DNA of 16,234 nucleotides from Bacteroidota bacterium (GTDB lineage: Bacteria; Bacteroidota; Bacteroidia; Chitinophagales; Chitinophagaceae). This document shows positions 1 through 6,260 of the stretch, in pieces. The notes under the pieces are model-generated. The model saw only the letters and a list, made by a program, of their open reading frames with translations. It did no database searches and was not told the origin of the DNA. Position numbers and translations under genes: made by a program. The DNA lies in assembly GCA_947462495.1 (NCBI GenBank), contig CANHOY010000016.1, positions 1-16,234 of the forward strand. The letters run 5' to 3'. Position 1 is the first letter of the stretch. Every line of letters begins with the position of its first letter.

Positions 1-773
1 ACATCTAAATTATGAACATGTTGTTCTGTGATATGATCTCCACACAACCAATTGAAATAATACCAGTTACGCATTTGATATTCCATTTCTGTTTGATTGT
101 ATTTTCTTGGTCTTGTCCATACGCCATCATTGTTCCACCAAGCTTGTGCAGAAGTAATGTCACCAATCAAATCTTTTCTCTTAAACAATTCACGATATGA
201 ATTTTGGTAATGTCTTTGTAAACCTACGACTACGTTTAATTTTTTTTGTTTTGCAATAGCAGCAGTGGCTAAAACGCTTTGAATTCCTGCAGGATCAGTA
301 GCTACTGGCTTTTCCATAAATACATGCTTGCCTTGTTTAATGGCTTCTGCAAAATGAATGGGTCTAAAACCTGGAGGCGTTGCTAATATTACAACGTCTG
401 CTAATGCAATGGCTTTTTGATAGCCATCAAAACCAGTGAACCTTCTTTCTTCTGGTACGTCTAATCTTTTTGCTAATTCTCCAATACTATTATTTATTTC
501 ATCAGTTAATGATTTATGGCAATTGTCTAAATTGTCTTTAAAGGCGTCGGCCATCGCAACAATTTTTACATTTTGCTTACTAGACAAAGCCTGCATAGCA
601 GCACCAGTACCTCTTCCTCCACAGCCTACGACAGCTATCTTGATGGTATCTTCTGATCCAGAAAAGAAATTGGCTCTTGACATGATTGGAGCTGCCATAA
701 TTCCTCCAGCGAGAAGGCTAGTTCCTTTTACAAATTCTCTCCTAGAATTTTTTCCCGAAAGTGGTGTGTTCAT
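1..773 (-). CDS. Gfo/Idh/MocA-family oxidoreductase, Tat-exported, C-terminus beyond window edge
   Basis: Reading from an ATG at 773-771, 257 codons are open to the left edge, so the gene is partial. Residues about 10-30 form a twin-arginine signal (SRREFVK followed by a Gly/Ala/Leu-rich stretch). A Rossmann NAD(P)-binding fold follows, with the dinucleotide motif IAVVGCGGRGTGAAM near residue 46 and the family hallmark EKP (MEKPVATDP) near residue 153. The visible part ends in GDHITEQHVHNLD, typical of exported members in Bacteroidota. Family members oxidise or reduce sugars, inositols and related polyols with a tightly held NAD(P); some exported relatives are NAD-dependent glycosidases (GH109), so the substrate is open. 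Tat export fits cytoplasmic loading of the cofactor. It starts 16 bases after the stop of the upstream FGE-like gene and is probably the third gene of the apbE operon. Family assignment is firm; substrate unknown. Confidence 0.93.
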   Translation of the reverse strand, partial: MNTPLSGKNSRREFVKGTSLLAGGIMAAPIMSRANFFSGSEDTIKIAVVGCGGRGTGAAMQALSSKQNVKIVAMADAFKDNLDNCHKSLTDEINNSIGELAKRLDVPEERRFTGFDGYQKAIALADVVILATPPGFRPIHFAEAIKQGKHVFMEKPVATDPAGIQSVLATAAIAKQKKLNVVVGLQRHYQNSYRELFKRKDLIGDITSAQAWWNNDGVWTRPRKYNQTEMEYQMRNWYYFNWLCGDHITEQHVHNLD

Positions 774-789
774 AATTTTAATTTTTAGT

Positions 790-1770
790 TTATAAATTTA
801 AATAGGCCTTAAAAAATTGTTTAACCTCTTCTTCAGTGGGCGTGTTCATGGGCCGCACTAATCTTATTCCAACTTGCATGGCATCGGTAAGCCACCATTT
901 GCTTCTTGGAATTTGTGGATCTCTTCTATTCCAAATGGGATCTGAGTGAATTCTTTTTGCCGATCTTAATTCAAAAGCGGCATCTAAATAACTTCCTCCT
1001 TTTAATGTTTTAGGATACTTATCGGTATTGGGTGCAACTATTAATTGTTGGTTATTTATTTTTTCAAAAGCTTTTGCATCATAATGATCCAAAGTCCATT
1101 CTGAAAGATTACCTATTATATCATATAAGCCCCATGGATTAGGTAATTTTTTTCCAACTTTATGAAAGGCAGCAGCACTATTTTTTTGGTACCAAGCATA
1201 TTTACCTAAGTCTTTACTATCATTTCCAAAAAAATAAGCAGTGTTGGTACCTGCCTTACAAGCATACTCCCATTCTGCTTCAGTAGGTAGTCGATAAAAT
1301 ACTTTTGTTTTTTGATACAGCCACTTACAATACATGAGGGCTGCATATTGTGACATACTATTTGCTGGATAACCACCTTCTTTACCCATTCCCCAAGTTA
1401 AGTCAATATATTGTGCACTAGGTCTTGTAATAGCATCCACATTTACGTTTTGACTGGTGGTTTCGTCTTTTAAAAAAAGATCTAGTTCATCACGTGTCAC
1501 CTCAAAAGCACTCATCCAAAAAGCGTCTACTTTAATATCTTTTTTGGGGCCTTCCTCTTTGCCACGTCCTTTTTCATTTTCATTGCTGCCAATGGTAAAA
1601 TGACCAGCAGGAATGGGAACCATTTTAAAGGACAAATTACTTCCTGTAATTATTTGATTGTAACTTATAAAAGAGGCGTCCTTATTTTGGTTGTTGGTTG
1701 GTTGTGCTAAAGTATTTATAGAATAGGTGCAACAAAATAAAATGAAGAGCAATAGAAAATTCTTTTTCAC
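790..1770 (-). CDS. Secreted FGE-sulfatase (SUMF1/EgtB/PvdO) domain protein without catalytic cysteines
   Basis: A 326-residue protein with a Sec signal peptide (residues 1-22, predicted cleavage LA|Q). The rest is one formylglycine-generating-enzyme-type C-lectin fold: PIPAGHFTIGSNE near 53-65, FEVTRDE near 89-95, RLPTEAEWEYACKAG at 160-174, NPWGLYDIIGNLSEW at 211-225, LKGGSY at 256-261 and GIRLVR at 301-306. True sulfatase-activating enzymes carry two copper-binding cysteines shortly after the GGSW motif. Here the segment reads GGSYLDAAFELRSAKR with no cysteine, so formylglycine formation is unlikely; a binding, scaffolding or other role is inferred. The start is GTG at 1770-1768: an in-frame TAA lies only three codons upstream and the signal peptide begins there. 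It lies 51 bases after apbE and 16 before the oxidoreductase, all on one strand, so co-transcription is likely. No sulfatase gene is visible nearby. Confidence 0.9.
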   Translation of the reverse strand: MKKNFLLLFILFCCTYSINTLAQPTNNQNKDASFISYNQIITGSNLSFKMVPIPAGHFTIGSNENEKGRGKEEGPKKDIKVDAFWMSAFEVTRDELDLFLKDETTSQNVNVDAITRPSAQYIDLTWGMGKEGGYPANSMSQYAALMYCKWLYQKTKVFYRLPTEAEWEYACKAGTNTAYFFGNDSKDLGKYAWYQKNSAAAFHKVGKKLPNPWGLYDIIGNLSEWTLDHYDAKAFEKINNQQLIVAPNTDKYPKTLKGGSYLDAAFELRSAKRIHSDPIWNRRDPQIPRSKWWLTDAMQVGIRLVRPMNTPTEEEVKQFFKAYLNL

Positions 1771-1821
1771 AATCGGTTTTTAGGTTATTAAGATAAACAT
1801 ATTTTAATCACTTTGCTTTAT

Positions 1822-2841
1822 TTATTGATTAATTATGTTGAATGGTGTCCAATATTTATTAAATGACGCGGTATTGTAATATTTAATTTTACCCTTTTGG
1901 AGGGTGGTAATTAATAAATGGGCATGATTTTCTTCGGCTACTTCTTTAGCTAAGGCCATGGGTAAAATACTACAAGCGGTGGCCAACCAATCTGCGGTAC
2001 TCCCCGTTGGGGCAATTACAGTTACATTTCGAAGAGAAGTAACGCCATAGCCTGTTTTAGGGTTTATAATGTGAGAGTATTTGACCCCATTTTTTATAAT
2101 AAATTGATAAACATCACCCGAGGTAGCTACAGAAATATTGGATAATTGTAACTTTTTTGACAACAAATCTTCAGTTGTTTCAGGAATATTAACCCCAACA
2201 ATCCAACCTTTACTGTTTGGTGGTGCGTTACTCATCACAATATCTCCACCTGCATCGGCTAGCGCTTCCGTAACACCTCTATTTTTTAATTCATCTATCA
2301 CCCATTGCGCAATATACCCCTTTGCAATTCCCCCAAAATCGAGTCGCATGCCTTTTTTAGGCAGGTAGATTGTCTTTGAAAGTTTGTTAATTTGTATTTG
2401 GTTAAATCCAACTAATTTTCGAGCAGCATTCACTGCGCTTTCTGTCGGGAATGCCTTCTTTTTCCTAGCCATTCTCCATAGTAAGCTTAGTGGTCCTATA
2501 CTAATATCATAAGTACCATGACTCTTTCTATAAGCCTCTTGAGACAATAGTACCAAATTAAACATAGCGGGTGTCATTTTATGAAGGCTTAAACCAGCGT
2601 TAGCATTAATTTTACTTACTTCACTACTGGTATCATAGTCACTAAAAATTTGGCTTAAAGAATCAATTAAATTAAAGCAATCCTGGGCAATAACCTTGGC
2701 CTTTATGGAGTCTGATGCTACAAAAATTAAGTTAAATGGAGACCCCATTTTAGTCTCAGTAAAATTAAATTTCAAATTTTGAGCACTTAATGGAAGTGTA
2801 AAAAATTCAAAAAGGATAATTATGCAAACTAATGGCTTCAA
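1822..2841 (-). CDS. apbE: FAD:protein FMN transferase (ApbE family)
   Basis: A 339-residue secreted protein that should transfer FMN from FAD to a Ser/Thr of target proteins outside the cytoplasm, needing Mg2+. Signal peptide at residues 1-20 (predicted cleavage SA|Q). Family motifs in order: SDYDTSSEVSKIN at 67-79, GTYDISIGPL at 109-118, DFGGIAKGY at 168-176, DAGGD at 196-200, ATSGDVYQF at 239-247, HIINPKTG at 257-264 and the metal-site segment TADWLATA at 282-289. Length is normal for the family. The start appears to be TTG at 2841-2839: there is no in-frame ATG between the upstream TAG (2868-2866) and residue 32, and a start at residue 32 would lose the signal peptide. It heads the minus-strand operon with the FGE-like and Gfo/Idh/MocA genes. 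No flavinylation motif of the D-x-x-[ST]-G-A-[ST] type is visible in the other complete proteins here, so its client lies elsewhere or is unusual. Confidence 0.93.
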   Translation of the reverse strand: MKPLVCIIILFEFFTLPLSAQNLKFNFTETKMGSPFNLIFVASDSIKAKVIAQDCFNLIDSLSQIFSDYDTSSEVSKINANAGLSLHKMTPAMFNLVLLSQEAYRKSHGTYDISIGPLSLLWRMARKKKAFPTESAVNAARKLVGFNQIQINKLSKTIYLPKKGMRLDFGGIAKGYIAQWVIDELKNRGVTEALADAGGDIVMSNAPPNSKGWIVGVNIPETTEDLLSKKLQLSNISVATSGDVYQFIIKNGVKYSHIINPKTGYGVTSLRNVTVIAPTGSTADWLATACSILPMALAKEVAEENHAHLLITTLQKGKIKYYNTASFNKYWTPFNIINQ

Positions 2842-2843
2842 AC

Positions 2844-2874
2844 TTGGTCTTATTGATACTAATGCCTAAATTTA
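2844..2874 (+). promoter_or_regulatory. Candidate Bacteroidota promoter for the TIM-barrel gene
   Basis: TTG at 2844-2846, 20 bases, then TAAATTTA at 2867-2874, matching the known Bacteroidota pattern (TTTG near -33, TAnnTTTG near -7) with one change in the last base. The TAAATTTA starts 30 bases before the ATG at 2897. TAAATTTA is its own reverse complement, so it could also serve the divergent apbE gene, but no TTG at the right spacing is seen on that strand. Read by eye only. Confidence 0.38.
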
Positions 2875-2896
2875 AGTTATAAAAAATATATAAACC

Positions 2897-3814
2897 ATGG
2901 AACGTAGAAACTTTTTAAAACAAAATGTTTTAGTAGGCGGATCACTTTTAGCAGGAAGTAGTTTAATAGCGCAAGGTGCAAAAGCAAATACTTTAATTGA
3001 TTCAACTCCTCATAAATTAAATTATGGAACGCATGATGGTATGTTTGAAAATATGGCTGGCCCCAGCTTTATTGATCAAATAAAATATGCACACAGTATT
3101 GGATTTACTGCCATTGAAGACAATGGTATGATGGGTAGAACCCCCGAAATGCAACAAAAAATTGGCGACACCCTTGCCTCTTTAGGAATGCATATGGGTG
3201 TTTTTGTATTAAATTTTTCAAGTAATGATAAAATTAATATCACCACTGGTTCTCAAGAATGGAAAGATAAATTTGTTGCTACCTGTTATGAAGCGGTGGA
3301 AGTAGCTAAAAGAACCAATGCAAAATGGATTACTGTGGTACCTGGAAATTTTGATAGAAGATTACCTATTGGTATTCAAACAGGCAATGTTATCGAAGCG
3401 CTAAGAAAAGGAGCGGACGTGTTGGCAAAACATGACTTGGTAATTGTTTTAGAGCCATTAAGTGATACACCCGATTTATTTTTGCGTTACTCAGATCAAA
3501 CTTATACAATTTGTAAAGCAATTAATAGTCCTTCTTGTAAAATTTTATTTGACATGTATCACATGCAAAAAAATGAAGGAAATATGATTACTAATATGGA
3601 TAGATGTTGGGATGAAATTGCCTATTTCCAAATTGGTGATAACCCCGGACGCAATGAGCCTGGAACAGGAGAAGTAAACTACCGCAATATTTTCAAACAT
3701 ATACATGACAAGGGATTCAAAGGGGTTTTAGGTATGGAACATGGGAAAGCAGGTAAGGGGAAAGAGGGCGAATTAGCATTGATTAAGGCTTACCGAGATG
3801 CGGATAACTTTTAA
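2897..3814 (+). CDS. Tat-exported hydroxypyruvate isomerase-like TIM-barrel protein
   Basis: A 305-residue protein starting at ATG 2897. Residues 1-26 are a twin-arginine signal (ERRNFLK, then a Gly/Leu/Ser-rich core, with IAQ at 24-26). The remainder is a xylose-isomerase-like TIM barrel (AP-endonuclease family 2). The C-terminal half matches the hydroxypyruvate isomerase branch closely: EPLSDTPDLF from 186, FDMYHMQKNEG at 218-228, QIGDNPGRNEPGTGEVNY at 245-262 and GMEHGKAG from 279. Glu186 and Glu281 are the likely catalytic and metal-binding acids by family comparison, with Asp219 and His222 nearby. Bacterial hydroxypyruvate isomerase converts hydroxypyruvate and tartronate semialdehyde in the cytoplasm; Tat export makes that exact role doubtful, and an extracytoplasmic sugar or keto-acid isomerase/epimerase is a better guess. 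It is transcribed alone, divergent from apbE. Confidence 0.9.
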   Translation: MERRNFLKQNVLVGGSLLAGSSLIAQGAKANTLIDSTPHKLNYGTHDGMFENMAGPSFIDQIKYAHSIGFTAIEDNGMMGRTPEMQQKIGDTLASLGMHMGVFVLNFSSNDKINITTGSQEWKDKFVATCYEAVEVAKRTNAKWITVVPGNFDRRLPIGIQTGNVIEALRKGADVLAKHDLVIVLEPLSDTPDLFLRYSDQTYTICKAINSPSCKILFDMYHMQKNEGNMITNMDRCWDEIAYFQIGDNPGRNEPGTGEVNYRNIFKHIHDKGFKGVLGMEHGKAGKGKEGELALIKAYRDADNF

Positions 3815-3847
3815 TTGACAAAAACGCAAAAAAATATCGCTACCAAT

Positions 3848-4900
3848 TTATTTTAATTGATACTTTTTCATTTGGTTGTTCATTACTTTAAACCAAATAG
3901 GAGGTACTAAGGAAAGTAATATCATACCTGGATAACCCGTTGGCATTTGTGGAGCGGTGTCGTAGCTTCTTAATATTTGGTATTTCCTAGAAGCTAAATA
4001 ATGATGATCACTATGTCTACTAAGTTCAAATAACATAAGTCTTCCAATGATGTGATTGCTGTTCCAGCTATGATGTGGCTGTACTCTTTCGAATTGATTG
4101 TTTCCAGTGGCTTCTCTTGTTAAACCATAATGTTCAATATAATTTACCGATTCTAATAAGAGCCCACCTATCATGGCGGCGATTAGAAAAAACAATGCAA
4201 TGCTAAAGCCAAATAGAAAATAGATCCCAATAACAAAAGCCAATTGAATGAATTGAAATTGTAACATTTCATTATTTAAAGAGAACCATGATTTCCCTTT
4301 TTTATTTAATTCTTCATTTGCAATTTTCCATGCACTTAAATAAGTGCCCATTAAAGTTTGTGGCCAAAAGGCATACAAAGATTGATTGTATTTAGCGGTA
4401 CTAGGATCTGCTTCAGTGGCTACATGTTTATGATGTCCTTTATTGTGTTCAATAAAAAAATGCATGTATAGACTGGTTAATAAAAGCAGCTTTGCTAAAA
4501 ATTGCTCAAATTTATTTACTCGATGCCCTAATTCATGCGCTACATTGATACCAAAAGTGCCACAAAGTAATCCCATGCTGGCTATTTTACCTGCAAGGTC
4601 CCAATTACTGATAGATCCTAATTGAACCTGATTTAAAAATATCCATAAGGAATAATATTGCAAGGGCACAGCTAGATACAATACAAAATCATAAGATTTA
4701 TTTTTTTTAACCAAGGCTTCTTCTACCTCATCTAAATTAGTGGGATCTGCTTTTATAAATAATTCCATAAATGGAATTAGAAAAAAAGTATACAACAACG
4801 GGTACCAACACATGATCCCATTGCCTTTAAAAGCAATAAGCGCTAATACATATAATACAAAAGGGGTTAAGTATTTAAAAGACTTTGTAAATGCAATCAT
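3848..4900 (-). CDS. alkB: AlkB-type membrane di-iron alkane 1-monooxygenase
   Basis: A 350-residue integral membrane protein from ATG 4900-4898. It should hydroxylate the terminal carbon of alkanes or similar hydrophobic chains with O2 and electrons from rubredoxin. All histidine clusters of the family are present: HELGHR at 122-127, EHNKGHHKHVATEADP at 151-166, SRHSDHH at 294-300, plus the AlkB signature NYIEHYGL at 253-260. About six hydrophobic segments are visible (roughly 10-25, 33-48, 72-92, 104-120, 135-150, 216-250), as expected. The second cluster reads VATEADP where many relatives read VATPxDP. Length is at the short end of normal, without a fused rubredoxin. No rubredoxin, rubredoxin reductase, alcohol dehydrogenase or regulator is next to it; neighbours on both sides lie on the opposite strand, so it is probably monocistronic. 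Family call is firm; the substrate (alkane, fatty acid or terpenoid) is not shown. Confidence 0.94.
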   Translation of the reverse strand: MIAFTKSFKYLTPFVLYVLALIAFKGNGIMCWYPLLYTFFLIPFMELFIKADPTNLDEVEEALVKKNKSYDFVLYLAVPLQYYSLWIFLNQVQLGSISNWDLAGKIASMGLLCGTFGINVAHELGHRVNKFEQFLAKLLLLTSLYMHFFIEHNKGHHKHVATEADPSTAKYNQSLYAFWPQTLMGTYLSAWKIANEELNKKGKSWFSLNNEMLQFQFIQLAFVIGIYFLFGFSIALFFLIAAMIGGLLLESVNYIEHYGLTREATGNNQFERVQPHHSWNSNHIIGRLMLFELSRHSDHHYLASRKYQILRSYDTAPQMPTGYPGMILLSLVPPIWFKVMNNQMKKYQLK

Positions 4901-4922
4901 GGCATTAAATTAGAAAAAATTA

Positions 4923-4954
4923 TTGGGATACTTGTCAATATGGTTGTAATTTTC
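4923..4954 (+). promoter_or_regulatory. Possible weak promoter before the M20 amidohydrolase gene
   Basis: TTG at 4923-4925 and TAATTTTC at 4947-4954, 21 bases apart, lie in the 68-base divergent gap between alkB and the amidohydrolase gene; the -7-like element starts 22 bases before the ATG. The fit to TAnnTTTG is imperfect. In so AT-rich a gap this could be chance. Confidence 0.22.
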
Positions 4955-4968
4955 TAAAAATTTAAAAT

Positions 4969-6255
4969 ATGCGAAAAATATTATTAGGTTTAGTCTTGCT
5001 CCTTTCTACCCAAATTTGGGCCCAAGAGCTACCCAAAAATTATACTGCTTTATTGAATGAAGTGGAACCTCAATTAATTAGTTGGAGACAACATTTTCAT
5101 GAATTTCCAGAATTATCTAATCGTGAATTTAAAACAGGTAGTTATATTGCTGACTATTTAAAATCAATTGGATTGGAAGTGACTTATCCTATTGCTAAAA
5201 CTGGAGTGGTAGCAGTTTTGAAAGGAGGAAAACCCGGACCGGTAGTAGGTTTGCGTGCAGACATTGATGCCTTACCTATTGTGGAAAGAGCACCGGTTGC
5301 CTTTGCTTCAAAAGTAAAATCGGAGTACAATGGACAATCTGTAGGGGTGATGCATGCTTGTGGGCATGATGTACATACTGCCATTTTAATGGCGACTGCA
5401 AAAATGTTAAAGCAAATGCAAAAAGAAGTACCGGGCACAGTCGTATTTTTATTTCAACCTGCTGAAGAAGGGGCGCCTAATGGAGAAGAAGGGGGTGCGC
5501 CTTTGATGATTAAAGAAGGGGCAATGGACAAACCTAAAATGGATGTAATTTTTGGATTGCATATGGCAGCTCAAGCCCCTGCGGGAACTTTGTCTTATAA
5601 ATCTGGTGCTGCACAAGCTTCATCTGATTTATTTAAAATTGTGGTAAATGGAAAAGGCAGTCATGGTGCTATGCCTTGGGCTAGTGTAGATCCTATCGTG
5701 GTATCCGCAGAAATCATAGAAGCATTACAGCATATTGTAAGTCGTGAATCTGATTTAACCAAAGCACCCTTAGTAATTTCAGTGGGATCTTTACATAGTG
5801 GGGTTAGAGCCAATATTATTCCAGAATCTGCCGAAATGTTGGGTACGATTCGTTCTTTGGACGCTAACATGCGTAAAGAGACCCACGAAAAAATGCGTCG
5901 TGTGGTTCAGCATATTGCAGAAAGCGCTGGCGCCACTGCTGTCATTGATATCAAAACGCAAACCATGATCAATTACAATGATCCAGCACTTACAAAAAAA
6001 TCGGTGAATGCATTAAATAAAGCTGCGGGCGTAGACCATGTGATCGAATCAAATTGGACCACTGCTGCAGAAGATTTTTCTTTTTATGGAGACAAAGCAC
6101 CTTCTTTCTTTTTCAGTTTAGGAGGTATGGAAAAAGGGAAAAAAGCAAATGAAGTAAGCGGACACCATACCCCTGATTTTTATTTGGATGAATCAGGTTT
6201 TATTTTAGGTGTAAAAGCTTTTTGCAATTTAGTATTTGACAATGCAAAACCATAA
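4969..6255 (+). CDS. Secreted M20-family amidohydrolase (hippurate/IAA-amino acid hydrolase type)
   Basis: A 428-residue zinc amidohydrolase, ATG at 4969. Signal peptide at residues 1-18 (predicted cleavage WA|Q). M20D landmarks are all present: GLRADIDALP at 94-103, MHACGHDVHT at 128-137 (metal ligands Cys131 and His133), QPAEEGAPNGEEGG at 163-176 (catalytic and metal-binding Glu166/Glu167), GLHM at 196-199, the dimerisation-domain GSHGAMPW near 230-237, GTIRSLD at 292-298, TTAAEDFSFYG at 364-374 and GHHTPDF at 398-404 with the final His ligand. The family hydrolyses N-acyl or N-aryl amino acids such as hippurate or indole-acetyl conjugates; export implies that the amide substrate is met in the periplasm or outside. 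The gene stands alone and ends seven bases before a strong terminator hairpin. Substrate is not determined by sequence. Confidence 0.95.
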   Translation: MRKILLGLVLLLSTQIWAQELPKNYTALLNEVEPQLISWRQHFHEFPELSNREFKTGSYIADYLKSIGLEVTYPIAKTGVVAVLKGGKPGPVVGLRADIDALPIVERAPVAFASKVKSEYNGQSVGVMHACGHDVHTAILMATAKMLKQMQKEVPGTVVFLFQPAEEGAPNGEEGGAPLMIKEGAMDKPKMDVIFGLHMAAQAPAGTLSYKSGAAQASSDLFKIVVNGKGSHGAMPWASVDPIVVSAEIIEALQHIVSRESDLTKAPLVISVGSLHSGVRANIIPESAEMLGTIRSLDANMRKETHEKMRRVVQHIAESAGATAVIDIKTQTMINYNDPALTKKSVNALNKAAGVDHVIESNWTTAAEDFSFYGDKAPSFFFSLGGMEKGKKANEVSGHHTPDFYLDESGFILGVKAFCNLVFDNAKP

Positions 6256-6260
6256 ATAAT

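Noticed and set aside
436..795. 119-codon plus-strand open frame opposite the Gfo/Idh/MocA gene
   Set aside because: It is antisense to a clear coding sequence with the Rossmann and EKP motifs; its translation shows no recognisable domain.
3815..3847. Possible terminator between the TIM-barrel gene and alkB
   Set aside because: Only a 5-base stem (CAATT/AATTG) and a direct repeat TTTTAATTGA are visible, with no GC-rich stem and T-run.
5184..5438. 84-codon minus-strand frame inside the M20 gene, and similar short antisense frames at 2138, 4443, 5661, 8357, 8920, 9235, 9473, 9944, 12136, 13746 and 15734
   Set aside because: All lie within well-supported genes in another frame and show no domain or start context of their own.
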